This document shows, piece by piece, positions 1 to 6,915 of a stretch of 38,370 bases of DNA. Source of the stretch: CALLVY01 sp937899855 (GTDB taxonomy: Bacteria; Bacteroidota; Bacteroidia; Chitinophagales; Saprospiraceae); contig JBCBQC010000061.1 of the NCBI GenBank assembly GCA_039820405.1, positions 1 through 38,370 of the forward strand, in the 5' to 3' direction. The notes under the pieces are model-generated. The model saw only the letters and a list, made by a program, of their open reading frames with translations, did no database searches and was not told where the DNA came from. A program made the position numbers and the translations under genes. How positions within the stretch are numbered: the first letter of the stretch is position 1; each line of letters begins with the position of its first letter.

Positions 1-475
1 TAAGTACGAAAAATAGTCTCACGTAGCTTTAAATTTTAGTTTAGAAAATAGTAATGTATCTTGATAATATGGTTTTTAGCCACTTGAATTATCTGAATAT
101 AAATTTACACAATAAATTTCGTGTTGAGGCTTTATTACCCTTTTTATATAAAAAATCATCAAAGACCTTCTCCTCACAGAGAAAACTAAAATCATACTAC
201 TGTACAAAAAAGAGAAGTGAGCAAAAATCATTACGATTATGGTGACCAAACCTTGATCAGCCTAAAAAACGGTTTGAAAAACAGGAAAAAGAGCCTAGTC
301 AAATTTTATCGAAATGGGCGACTTACCCTCGCCGTTTCTGTTTTTAGATCAGGTAGGGCTATACTTAAAGGAGAATGTACCAAATTCGACGAGTTGATAC
401 GATTTTTAAAACGTCTGATCGGCACTGCTAGATCCCCTTTTTGGATAAATGTGCAGTAGTATGACCTACAATACA
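1..475. other. AT-rich region without a supported gene
   Basis: I see no recognisable gene here. The longest open frame is an 80-codon GTG-start frame on the plus strand (217-459). It has a basic, serine- and leucine-rich product, no motif I recognise and no clear ribosome binding site. A second short frame (54-245) overlaps it and looks like chance. The stretch is clearly more AT-rich than the genes that follow. It ends at the hairpin that terminates the minus-strand tRNA gene. The 80-codon frame could be a small hypothetical gene or a remnant. Confidence 0.4.
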
Positions 476-510
476 AAAACCTCGCTAATCTATTGATTAA
501 CGAGGTTTTG
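476..510 (-). terminator. Intrinsic terminator of the split tRNA gene
   Basis: An inverted repeat pairs 479-490 with 495-506 around the 4-base loop TATT: six pairs (ACCTCG with CGAGGT), one mismatch, then five pairs (TAATC with GATTA). Read on the minus strand, the stem is followed by a T-run (TTTTTGT). It begins 7 bases beyond the 3' end of the tRNA, the expected place for its terminator. The plus-strand side also has a short T-run, so it could act in both directions. Confidence 0.75.
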
Positions 511-553
511 CAAGGGTGGTCCCACTAGGACTTGAACCTAGGACCCTCTGATT

Positions 554-1242
554 CACCTTCCAAAACTTTCGTCTTGGGGTAGGACTATATCACCACCGTA
601 TCCCAACAAGGATTTGGAACTTAGGCGAGGGGCGTTCGAGGAGGGCTTATTGTGTGATCTACTCACCCTCTAGTCTCTGCACCTTCCTGCTTACTCTGAT
701 GATCTTCAGCAGGCTTGGCTCAGGATTGCCTTATTCCGAAGGTGACCGGAACTTAGGTTTCCCTGAGTTAACCCCTTGCTCATCCGAAGATTTCTCTCCG
801 GAGGCACCAGCAATAATCTTCGCGACATTGAGCAGGCTGAGTTCTGGGTTGTGTTCCTCTGCGTGACAATTGGCACAAAGTAACACACATTTTTCAACCT
901 CCTGAAGAATGGCCTCCCAGCTTCGGTTAGATAGTATGCGTGCGTCTAACTTAAACTGTTTCGTCGTACTGTCAACGTGATGAAAATGTAAAGCAGAAAT
1001 GTTTGTCGAGTAGGCACATTTAGAACAACCCCCTCCCATCATGTCAATCAGTTTTAGCTTGCGCCGAAGCGATCGGATGGTTTGGGAGTGGTAGGTATTC
1101 GTCTGTTGCTTTACTCGGTGGTAATGATGCTTTTGCTTGCATTTGTTGCTGCAATACATCTTTTTTTGCCCAAATAATTCTGCATTACATACCGTGCAGT
1201 ACTTTTTCTTCATAGCTTTTGTCGTTTGCGAAGTTATTATTG
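554..1242 (-). ncRNA. Group I self-splicing intron in tRNA(CAU)
   Basis: The 689-nt insert has the four conserved core elements in order on the minus strand. P (around 755-770, CTCAGGGAAACC) pairs with Q (around 710-728, CCTGAGCCAAG) to give P4: 762-767 with 719-724, six perfect pairs. P5 lies between them (TTCCG with CGGAA). R (666-680, CAGAGACTA) and S (582-591, GATATAGTCC) give P7: GACTA at 671-675 with TAGTC at 583-587. The last intron base is G (554), the expected omega-G, and the 5' exon ends in U. The wording of P, Q, R and S is close to the IC3-type introns of tRNA-Leu(UAA) and of the Azoarcus tRNA-Ile(CAU), so subgroup IC3 is likely. I could not assign P1 securely. GGATGAG at 779-785 can pair with exon CUCAU but lacks the usual U-G wobble. 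An endonuclease gene fills the 5' two thirds. Confidence 0.93.
731..1213 (-). CDS. HNH homing endonuclease encoded in the group I intron
   Basis: A 160-residue HNH endonuclease, presumably cutting intronless copies of its tRNA gene so that repair copies the intron in. The N-terminus carries a Cys4 zinc-finger-like module (C6, C9, C21, C25) followed by a very basic stretch. The nuclease fold shows CSKC (63-66), HFHH (76-79), CANCH (113-117) and H121, the usual HNH spacing with zinc-binding cysteines. I chose ATG 1213 because the frame upstream is only translated tRNA exon. There is no clear Shine-Dalgarno sequence, as usual in this phylum. The last dozen residues are encoded by the P4-P5 segment of the ribozyme core, and the TAA stop (731-733) lies in the 3' strand of P5. 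The frame is intact, so the enzyme may be active. Function is inferred from family and location. Confidence 0.9.
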   Translation of the reverse strand: MKKKYCTVCNAELFGQKKMYCSNKCKQKHHYHRVKQQTNTYHSQTIRSLRRKLKLIDMMGGGCSKCAYSTNISALHFHHVDSTTKQFKLDARILSNRSWEAILQEVEKCVLLCANCHAEEHNPELSLLNVAKIIAGASGEKSSDEQGVNSGKPKFRSPSE

Positions 1243-1308
1243 ATGAGTCAGATGCTCTAACCAACTGAGCTATAGGACCAATAAACAACTTACCTTCTTT
1301 AAGGTCCA

Positions 1309-1340
1309 CAAATTTACACATTTGTCCCCCCGCATGCAAA
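1309..1340 (-). promoter_or_regulatory. Bacteroidota-type promoter of the split tRNA gene
   Basis: On the minus strand a -33 element TTTG (1337-1340) is followed, after 20 bases, by TAAATTTG (1309-1316), an exact match to the Bacteroidota -7 consensus TAnnTTTG. The tRNA 5' end is 29 bases further on, so transcription would start shortly before the mature tRNA. Spacing and both elements fit the sigma-ABfr consensus. Activity is inferred. Confidence 0.72.
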
Positions 1341-1361
1341 CCCCGCCCCCACAAAATCACC

Positions 1362-1394
1362 AGGCCCCGAAACGCAGCAAACGCTTCGGGGCCT
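1362..1394 (-). terminator. Hairpin terminator after the MscS gene
   Basis: A perfect 10-bp stem (AGGCCCCGAA at 1362-1371 with its complement at 1385-1394) lies just past the minus-strand MscS stop codon and is followed on that strand by GGTGATTTT. It separates the channel gene from the tRNA promoter. The T-run is short, so termination may be partial. Confidence 0.65.
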
Positions 1395-1417
1395 TCCGAC
1401 TACCTGCCCACACGGCC

Positions 1418-2239
1418 CTAATTCTGACCCGGCTGCGACACCACGTGGATGTCCATCTGCGGGTACGGAATGCCAATACCGGCCTTGTCAAACTCCTTCT
1501 TCACGTTCTCCTGCATGTAAAAATAAGCGTCCCAATAATCCGCGCTGTTTACAAAAGGCCGGGTCGCCAGATTGACCGAGCTGTCGGCCAACTCGGCCAC
1601 CACCACGCCCTGCGCCGGATCGTCCAGGATGTGGGGGCATTCCTTGCCCACCCGGAGAATGATCGCGCGCGCCTGGTCAATATCGTCGGTGTAGCCGATT
1701 CCAAAGGTGAGCTCCACCCCCACGGTACCCTGACCCGAAATGTTGGTGATCACACTGCTCGTCACCACCCCGTTCGGAACGATGATGCGTTTGTTGTCCA
1801 GCGTGCGCAAAACCGTATTGAATACCTGAATTTCTTCGACCGAACCCGTATTTCCGCCGCCAATATCCACCAAATCCCCTACCTTGTAGGGCTTGAAGAC
1901 GAGGAGGAGGACGCCACTGGCAAAATGCCCGAGGCTGCCCTGGAGGGCCATCCCAACGGCAAAGGCCAGGGCCCCAAAAATGGCAACGAAAGAAGTGGTC
2001 TCCACCCCAAACATGCCCGCCACCGCCAGCAGCAGCATGACCTTGAGGCCGACGTTGACCAGCGAGGTGAGAAAGGGCCGTACCGTGGCGTCGATGCCCT
2101 GCCGCTCCATCGTCCGGGCCACCGCAGTGGTGATGGAGCCGATGATCCAAAAACCGATGATGAGGGTGAGCAAAGCACCCACCACTTTGGGCGCATAGCC
2201 GACGGCGAGCTCGATAAGTTGGTTTACATAGGTGTTCAT
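1418..2239 (-). CDS. Small-conductance mechanosensitive channel (MscS family)
   Basis: A 273-residue MscS-type channel of the inner membrane, which releases solutes when turgor rises. Length matches the basic E. coli MscS form. Two hydrophobic helices lie at about residues 18-40 and 62-82. They are followed by the glycine/alanine-rich pore helix TM3 (about 87-112, with FGALAFAVGMALQG) and the short amphipathic segment GHFASGVLLLVFKPYKVGD. The soluble beta domain follows (DIGGGNTGSVEEI, then VPNGVVTSSVITN), then the C-terminal alpha/beta domain. No regulatory domains are fused. Its neighbour recX is divergent, with 105 bases between the two starts; a TAnnTTTG-like element (TAAATTTG near 2327-2334) reads toward mscS but has no good partner. 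Identification is firm; the exact conductance class is not shown by sequence. Confidence 0.93.
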   Translation of the reverse strand: MNTYVNQLIELAVGYAPKVVGALLTLIIGFWIIGSITTAVARTMERQGIDATVRPFLTSLVNVGLKVMLLLAVAGMFGVETTSFVAIFGALAFAVGMALQGSLGHFASGVLLLVFKPYKVGDLVDIGGGNTGSVEEIQVFNTVLRTLDNKRIIVPNGVVTSSVITNISGQGTVGVELTFGIGYTDDIDQARAIILRVGKECPHILDDPAQGVVVAELADSSVNLATRPFVNSADYWDAYFYMQENVKKEFDKAGIGIPYPQMDIHVVSQPGQN

Positions 2240-2344
2240 AAGTATGTCGTTTTTGAACTTTGAGTAAAATTTGTTATCAATCTACTCATTTGGACGTGGT
2301 TTCCCGTAAAAAGTCATCCTTTTAATCCAAATTTAATATTCAAC

Positions 2345-2818
2345 GTGTCGGAAAAGAAGTACGTGAGCAAGGCCGCCGCCCTCGACAAACTCCAGCGCTA
2401 TTGCGTTTATCAGGATCGTTGCCACCAGGAAGTACGCAGCAAATTGCTCGACCTGGGCATCTACGGTGACGACCTGGAGCAGATTATCGTCGCCCTCATC
2501 GAAGACAACTTTCTGAACGAAGAACGTTTTGCCCGCTCCTTCGCCCGCGGAAAATTTCGCTTCAAACGCTGGGGGCGGATGCGCATCCGACGGGAATTAA
2601 AAAGACGCGCCATCTCGGACTATTGCCTGCGCAAGGGCATGGAGGAAATCGAGGAAGCCGAGTACCAACGCGTACTGTACGAGGTGGTGGAAAAAAAGTG
2701 GGCAGGTACCAAGGCTCCCAATGATTTTCAACGCCGCAGCAAAGTGGCGCAGTACGTTATCAACCGCGGCTTTGAGTCCGCCCTGGTCTGGGAAATCCTA
2801 CGGGAATTTGGGGAATAA
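2345..2818 (+). CDS. recX: Regulatory protein RecX
   Basis: A 157-residue RecX protein, which binds RecA filaments and limits recombinase and coprotease activity in the cytoplasm. The three-helix repeats of the family are visible: LDKLQRYCVYQDRCHQEVRSK (residues about 13-33), a middle repeat with EDNFLNEERFARSFARGK, and a C-terminal repeat ending RGFESALVWEILRE. The signature of arginine-rich helices (KFRFKRWGRMRIRRELKRR) is present. The start is GTG at 2345; no in-frame ATG occurs before the first repeat. recA is not in the window, so recX is not in the recA-recX operon seen in some bacteria. Divergent from mscS and convergent with the hydrolase gene, with 15 bases between stops. Confidence 0.9.
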   Translation: MSEKKYVSKAAALDKLQRYCVYQDRCHQEVRSKLLDLGIYGDDLEQIIVALIEDNFLNEERFARSFARGKFRFKRWGRMRIRRELKRRAISDYCLRKGMEEIEEAEYQRVLYEVVEKKWAGTKAPNDFQRRSKVAQYVINRGFESALVWEILREFGE

Positions 2819-2833
2819 AAAGCTCCGCCGCCG

Positions 2834-3658
2834 CTAATCAAAACCTTTCCCCAATACCTCATCCAAGCCCTCTTGGAAAACAGCGTAGTCCGCCAAGTTG
2901 CGGTGCCCCCCACCGGGAATGGTGTAAAAGCGGTCCCGCTCCCTCAGCAAGGGCTGGAGGGCCCGCGCCGAACGGTAGCGCACCACCCAGTCCCGCGTGC
3001 CGTGAAAGATGGTAATGGGGCAGTCGATCTGGGGCAGGTAGCGATCGACGGCGAAGGGATGCCGTAGGGGCCAGGGCAGCCAGAGCGCGGGAATGGTGAG
3101 TTCGAGGGAATGGCGCAGATTGTCGAAGGGCGTTTCGAGAATCAGCCTTTGGGCCGCTACCCGACTGGCCAGCTCCGCAGCAATCGAAGTGCCCAGCGAG
3201 CGGCCGTAAAGCGTGATGCGGTCCGGGGCAAAGCGCTCCGCCAGCCAATCGTAGGCCCGGCGCGCGTCGCGGTAGCAGGCCTCCGTCCCGATCTCGCCCC
3301 GGCTCTTGCCGTAGCCCCGGTAGTCGATCATCAGTACGTCGTAGCCCCGGCGGGTCAACTCGCCCTGGTACTGCCCCCAGCGTTGGAGGTTGTCGGCATT
3401 GCCGTGTAGGTAGAGAATGGCTCCCCGGGAGGGGAACGGGCTGCGAAAGTAAAGGGCGTGCAGACGCGCCGTCCCCGGTGGGTTCAGGTCCAACTCTTCA
3501 AAGTCGCCCCCCAATTCAAAGGCGTAATCTTCGGGCAGGATTTGGCCCTGGAAAATGATCGCTTCTTGAAACAGGTAGACGCCACCAATGAGGGTCAGCC
3601 ACAGGAGCAGGAGGCAAAGCAAAAAATAAGCGATCTTACGTCCCGTAAATACTACCAT
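2834..3658 (-). CDS. Membrane-anchored alpha/beta hydrolase (BEM46/YfhR-like)
   Basis: A 274-residue serine hydrolase with an N-terminal membrane anchor (hydrophobic residues about 9-31). The alpha/beta fold is clear: oxyanion loop LYLHGNADN (about 82-90), strand MIDYRGYGKS, nucleophile elbow GRSLGTS (Ser near 153), acid in FHGTRDWVV (Asp near 223) and catalytic His in PGGGHRNL (near 252). This order and these motifs match the BEM46/ABHD13-like group, whose substrates are poorly known. It starts five bases from the start of the divergent GNAT gene, so both promoters must lie inside the opposite coding region or the two share a compact control region. An anchor rather than a cleaved signal peptide is inferred from the lack of a cleavage site. 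Confidence 0.88.
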   Translation of the reverse strand: MVVFTGRKIAYFLLCLLLLWLTLIGGVYLFQEAIIFQGQILPEDYAFELGGDFEELDLNPPGTARLHALYFRSPFPSRGAILYLHGNADNLQRWGQYQGELTRRGYDVLMIDYRGYGKSRGEIGTEACYRDARRAYDWLAERFAPDRITLYGRSLGTSIAAELASRVAAQRLILETPFDNLRHSLELTIPALWLPWPLRHPFAVDRYLPQIDCPITIFHGTRDWVVRYRSARALQPLLRERDRFYTIPGGGHRNLADYAVFQEGLDEVLGKGFD

Positions 3659-3663
3659 ACTCC

Positions 3664-4149
3664 ATGCAAGTTAAGGAAAACCCCCCGCAAATTCGAGTGG
3701 CCGATATCCCCACCGTCGTCCGCCTCTCCCGGCAGATTCCCGAATTGGTCGATCCCTATCCCGCCGCCGAATACGAACGGCGTTTGGAGGGGGTGCCGCA
3801 CCTCATCCTGGCGGCTTACACCGCTACCGACGAGGCCGTGGGCTTTAAGGTAGCTTACGAACGCGATGGCTTTTTCTATTCCTGGATGGGGGGCGTCCAT
3901 CCCGATTACCGCCGCCGGGGCCTGGCGCGGCGGCTGGCGGAGGCGCAGGAAGCTTGGGCGCGCGGTCGGGGCTATTCCACCCTCACCTTCAAGACCCGCA
4001 ACCGCCTCAAGGCCATGCTCTGCTTTGCCCTCCAACGGGGCTTCGACATCGTCCGGGTGGAGCCCCAGCCCGATCCGGCCGAATCGCGCATCTGGCTGCG
4101 CAAAACCCTCGGTGGAGAAGACCAGCGTACAACGTTTGACCAATTTTGA
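3664..4149 (+). CDS. GNAT family N-acetyltransferase
   Basis: A 161-residue GNAT enzyme, transferring an acetyl group from acetyl-CoA to an amine. The acetyl-CoA binding motif A is plain: a beta strand (SWMGGVHPDYR) followed by RRRGLARRLAEAQEAWARGRG, that is, the R/Q-x-x-G-x-G/A loop and helix. Motif B follows with a TLTFKTRN strand and a helix ending in ALQRGFDIVRV. The substrate cannot be told from sequence. The ATG at 3664 is the only sensible start, since the next methionine falls inside the core fold. It is divergent from the hydrolase gene at a distance of five bases, a configuration that suggests coordinated or mutually interfering transcription. Confidence 0.88.
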   Translation: MQVKENPPQIRVADIPTVVRLSRQIPELVDPYPAAEYERRLEGVPHLILAAYTATDEAVGFKVAYERDGFFYSWMGGVHPDYRRRGLARRLAEAQEAWARGRGYSTLTFKTRNRLKAMLCFALQRGFDIVRVEPQPDPAESRIWLRKTLGGEDQRTTFDQF

Positions 4150-4247
4150 AGGTTCTTTTCAAAACAATTACCGCCACTCGGGCATTTATTCCCCCAAAGT
4201 GTGGCGAAGTACTATCTTTATGACCATCAAACGGTAAAAACACGGAT

Positions 4248-5132
4248 ATGAATCGAATTTTCCTCTTGGCTTTGATCTTCTGTACCGGGAGCCTGACGGC
4301 CCAAGAACTGTCCTACGGATTTGAAGTAGGCCTCAATTTTTCCAGCATCATTGGCCCCTCCGAAGCCGATGCGGCGGGCAACGATCTCGAATCTTTTCGC
4401 AGTGCAACGGGCTTCCACGTGGGAGGGAATATTCGCCTAAAATTCGTCGATCGCTTTGGGATGAAAGCCGAAATCCTCTTTTCCCAAAAGGGCGGTCGCC
4501 ACGTCTTTGACGGGGAAGCCTTCCAAGTTTTTACCACCGAAACCGAGGAACGCGTGCTCACCCAGGGCCAACGCCGTTCGGTCGTAACGGTCACCAACTC
4601 CTACATCGACATCCCCATCACGGGCTACTGGCGCCCCACCTCACGCATTGAGTTGTTCGCCGGTGCCAACGTTGCCTTCCTCGTCAGTTCGACCGGAATC
4701 GGGGAATTGATCTACGACGGGCAGGCCAGTATCGGGGGCGACCCCATCGAGTTCATCGCCGCTCAAGACCACAATTACTACAACGACGAAGGCCGCCTGC
4801 AAACCTCCCTCAACGAATTTGAAGAACCCATCTCCTTCCTGGTCAATGGTGAAAGGGTGGAAGTGCCCGATCCCCTCGGGGCCTACTACCTCGATTTTGA
4901 TGAGAAGGACGGCTCCTTCTACAATTTCTTCGATGTCGGACTGGTCGCTGGGGTACACCTCTACTTCAACGGTAGTCTCTACTTTGGTTTCCGCGCCAAC
5001 TACGGACTGCTAGACGCCACCAACAATACCTACGATATTTCGAGAACCGAGGTGGAGGACCTGGCGCCCCTGCCGCGGGAAGACCGCGACGTCAACTTGT
5101 CCCTACAGGGGAGCATTGGATTTAGCTTCTAA
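4248..5132 (+). CDS. Exported outer-membrane beta-barrel protein (PorT-like family)
   Basis: A 294-residue protein with a Sec signal peptide (MNRIFLLALIFCTGSLTAQ) and alternating hydrophobic strands typical of an eight-stranded 'outer membrane protein beta-barrel' domain. Examples are LSYGFEVGLNFSSI at the mature N-terminus, GFHVGGNIRLKFVDRFGMKAEILFSQKG, and a closing strand VNLSLQGSIGFSF ending in aromatic Phe. Long polar loops lie in the middle (about 160-215). Such barrels are abundant in Bacteroidota; specific roles are usually unknown. It stands alone, with 32 bases to the next gene in the same direction, so cotranscription is plausible. Confidence 0.82.
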   Translation: MNRIFLLALIFCTGSLTAQELSYGFEVGLNFSSIIGPSEADAAGNDLESFRSATGFHVGGNIRLKFVDRFGMKAEILFSQKGGRHVFDGEAFQVFTTETEERVLTQGQRRSVVTVTNSYIDIPITGYWRPTSRIELFAGANVAFLVSSTGIGELIYDGQASIGGDPIEFIAAQDHNYYNDEGRLQTSLNEFEEPISFLVNGERVEVPDPLGAYYLDFDEKDGSFYNFFDVGLVAGVHLYFNGSLYFGFRANYGLLDATNNTYDISRTEVEDLAPLPREDRDVNLSLQGSIGFSF

Positions 5133-5164
5133 TTTCGGAGTGGACCTCCATCCAAAAGAACATC

Positions 5165-5698
5165 ATGCCAGTAGGTCAGCTCCCCCTTTTAATCGCCTTT
5201 ACCACCCTCAGCTTGGGCGTATGGGCTTTTTCATTGGTTGAAGATGACCCCTCTTTGTTCCACGGGCGGTGGCATCAGGTTGAGGTTACCTTGAGACTCG
5301 ATGATTCGATTGGCTTTACTCCCGAGGTAGCGAAAAGTATCAAAAAATCGATCGCGACGCAGGAAAGGGTAAAAGCGCAAATCCAAAGTGGAGCCCTTGC
5401 CATCATTACGCAATTTAATCACGACGGAACGTTCAGCCACGAAATCGTTTATTCGGACCCCGCGGTAAAATTTCCGGCTTGGCGAGAAACGGGTACTTGG
5501 TCTTGGGATGCGCCGTCCAATACGCTATCCCGGCGGGCGGACAATGTGGAAATGACCACCCTGGCGCTGGCAAGCGTAAAAAAGATCACTCCAACCGAAC
5601 TGGTGCTGGAGGTCAAATTTACCGAAGGCGAATCCAAGGGCATTGTGGAGACCGTTTATTTGAGTCGGTTTCTAGAGGCCCAGATCAATAAGCATTAA
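5165..5698 (+). CDS. Exported lipocalin-like hypothetical protein
   Basis: A 177-residue protein with a hydrophobic N-terminus (about 3-24) that could be a signal peptide or anchor. The rest resembles the small lipocalin-like domains common in Bacteroidota lipoproteins: an opening G-x-W-type strand (FHGRWHQVEVTL), a middle strand series with FNHDGTFSHEIVYS and ETGTWSWDAPSNTLS, and a closing LVLEVKF strand. There is no lipobox cysteine. I do not recognise a specific family and the fold call is tentative. It follows the beta-barrel gene by 32 bases on the same strand and may be exported and expressed with it. Confidence 0.65.
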   Translation: MPVGQLPLLIAFTTLSLGVWAFSLVEDDPSLFHGRWHQVEVTLRLDDSIGFTPEVAKSIKKSIATQERVKAQIQSGALAIITQFNHDGTFSHEIVYSDPAVKFPAWRETGTWSWDAPSNTLSRRADNVEMTTLALASVKKITPTELVLEVKFTEGESKGIVETVYLSRFLEAQINKH

Positions 5699-5760
5699 CC
5701 CCACTATTTGCTCACCAAAAGCCTGATCCGTGGAGTGGCAAAATGGTCCGCCGAGAGGCC

Positions 5761-6885
5761 CTAGTGTCCCCGCATTAGGAATTGCTTGGGCCCCATCTCG
5801 AAGGAGCTGACGGTGCGTTTGCTGGTGAGGTAAAGATACAGGGGATCTCCCTTGAGTAGGCTGATCTCCAACTGGTAGCGCTCCTCCATCGGTCCGGCCA
5901 GCGCATCTTCGCGCTCCGTCACCTTTTTGACCGGAAACTCCCAGATTTTATCCTCCACGCTGCCGTCTTCGTAGCTGAGAATCGAACGCACCACCACGAA
6001 GTATTCCTTGACGATTTTAATATCCTTGACGATGCCCTCGGTCTCTTCCAGGGCCGCCTGCGCCGCCGCCACATCCGCTTCCGTCACGGGGGGCATGGCC
6101 CCCTCATCCACCACCAGGTCCGTTTGGGGCAAAGCCACGGCTTCTTCCACCTCTACCGCTTCCTCCTCGGCAGCAGATTCCTCCAAGTCCTCTTGGCTGG
6201 TCCCCACCTCGATATTGTCCACCAGGGCTTCCTCTTTTTTCTTCTTCTTTTTCTTCTTTTTGATTTTTTCGATCACCGTAATCCGCTCGATGAATTCGAT
6301 GCTGGTACTGTCGCTCGGTACCAAGCGCTCCTGGGTGCCCGCATCGTGGTGAATCTTGAGAAACGGATAGATTTTTTGCCCCCACAGACTGTCGGGATGA
6401 GAAATTTCCAAATCGAGCAGGTCGGTAAAGTAAACCCCCTCCCGTTCGGACAATCCCTTGGGAATGGCCGCCTGGTAAAAAATGACTTCCGGCTCCTGAG
6501 TGGAGCGCTTAAAGATCAGTGCTTCAACTTGGTCGACGGAATTGAGGATGACCTTGAGGTGGCCCTGAATCGTGGGGTCCCGCGCGTTCATCAAAAGCAT
6601 CTTAAAGCCGTAATCCGTGGTGTTGATATTGTTCAGGCTGTATACCCCCTTAATCTCCGGACCATTGACGTACAAATTGCTCGGCGTAATGCCAAAGGAA
6701 TAGGTTCCCGGTTCGACTTCCTCCTCGACCTGACCCCGGATTTCCATCGCACTCGGACAGAAATTGTAGCCGACCAAATCGACCGGGTCGGAAAACTTGC
6801 GGTCGCTGACGTACGTGTAATGGTCCTGGGCACCCCCGGTAGAGAATCCCAGCAATAAAATCATCACAAATCCTAGATGCTTCAT
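5761..6885 (-). CDS. Exported hypothetical protein with poly-lysine and acidic tracts
   Basis: A 374-residue protein of unknown function with a signal peptide ending near GGAQD (residues 1-20). Residues about 20-205 look like a folded beta-rich domain. A run of ten lysines with flanking basic residues follows (about 209-219), then a roughly 70-residue acidic, alanine- and glutamate-rich linker (SAAEEEAVEVEEAVA). A second beta-rich segment closes the protein (about 290-374). The lysine run is coded by an A-rich tract with mixed AAA and AAG codons (near 6235-6265). The charge switch looks like a disordered hinge between two domains. It is transcribed in the same direction as ftcD, which ends 31 bases upstream, so the two may share a transcript. 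I assign no function. Confidence 0.75.
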   Translation of the reverse strand: MKHLGFVMILLLGFSTGGAQDHYTYVSDRKFSDPVDLVGYNFCPSAMEIRGQVEEEVEPGTYSFGITPSNLYVNGPEIKGVYSLNNINTTDYGFKMLLMNARDPTIQGHLKVILNSVDQVEALIFKRSTQEPEVIFYQAAIPKGLSEREGVYFTDLLDLEISHPDSLWGQKIYPFLKIHHDAGTQERLVPSDSTSIEFIERITVIEKIKKKKKKKKKEEALVDNIEVGTSQEDLEESAAEEEAVEVEEAVALPQTDLVVDEGAMPPVTEADVAAAQAALEETEGIVKDIKIVKEYFVVVRSILSYEDGSVEDKIWEFPVKKVTEREDALAGPMEERYQLEISLLKGDPLYLYLTSKRTVSSFEMGPKQFLMRGH

Positions 6886-6915
6886 GTGGTAGCTTTGCTT
6901 TTGGTGAAATGGTGG

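Larger units (their letters stand above)
517..1279 (-). tRNA. tRNA(CAU), probably tRNA-Ile2, interrupted by a group I intron
   Basis: The 5' exon is 1279-1243 (37 nt) and the 3' exon is 553-517 (37 nt). Joined, they give a 74-nt cloverleaf. The acceptor stem GGTCCTA pairs with TGGGACC with one G-T wobble. The anticodon stem TCTGA/TCAGA is perfect around loop CTCATAA (anticodon CAT). The T stem CTAGG/CCTAG is perfect with loop TTCAAGT. The discriminator is A, and CCA is not fully encoded (ACCC). A normal G1-C72 pair argues against initiator tRNA. Base pairs C4-G69 and C5-G68 are those TilS uses in E. coli to tell tRNA-Ile2 from elongator tRNA-Met, so I read this as the AUA-decoding tRNA-Ile2, whose C34 becomes lysidine. 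Elongator tRNA-Met cannot be fully excluded without the rest of the genome. The intron sits between U36 and A37. Confidence 0.93.

Noticed and set aside
517..1279. Initiator tRNA-fMet
   Set aside because: The gene has a normal G1-C72 pair and lacks the three G-C pairs in the anticodon stem expected of an initiator.
1214..1360. Extension of the HNH gene to an ATG at 1360
   Set aside because: Those 49 codons read through the tRNA 5' exon and its promoter; the domain begins at the ATG at 1213 inside the intron.
1322..2263. A 313-codon plus-strand frame opposite mscS
   Set aside because: It is antisense to a clear MscS channel, rich in His, Arg and Pro, and has no family motif.
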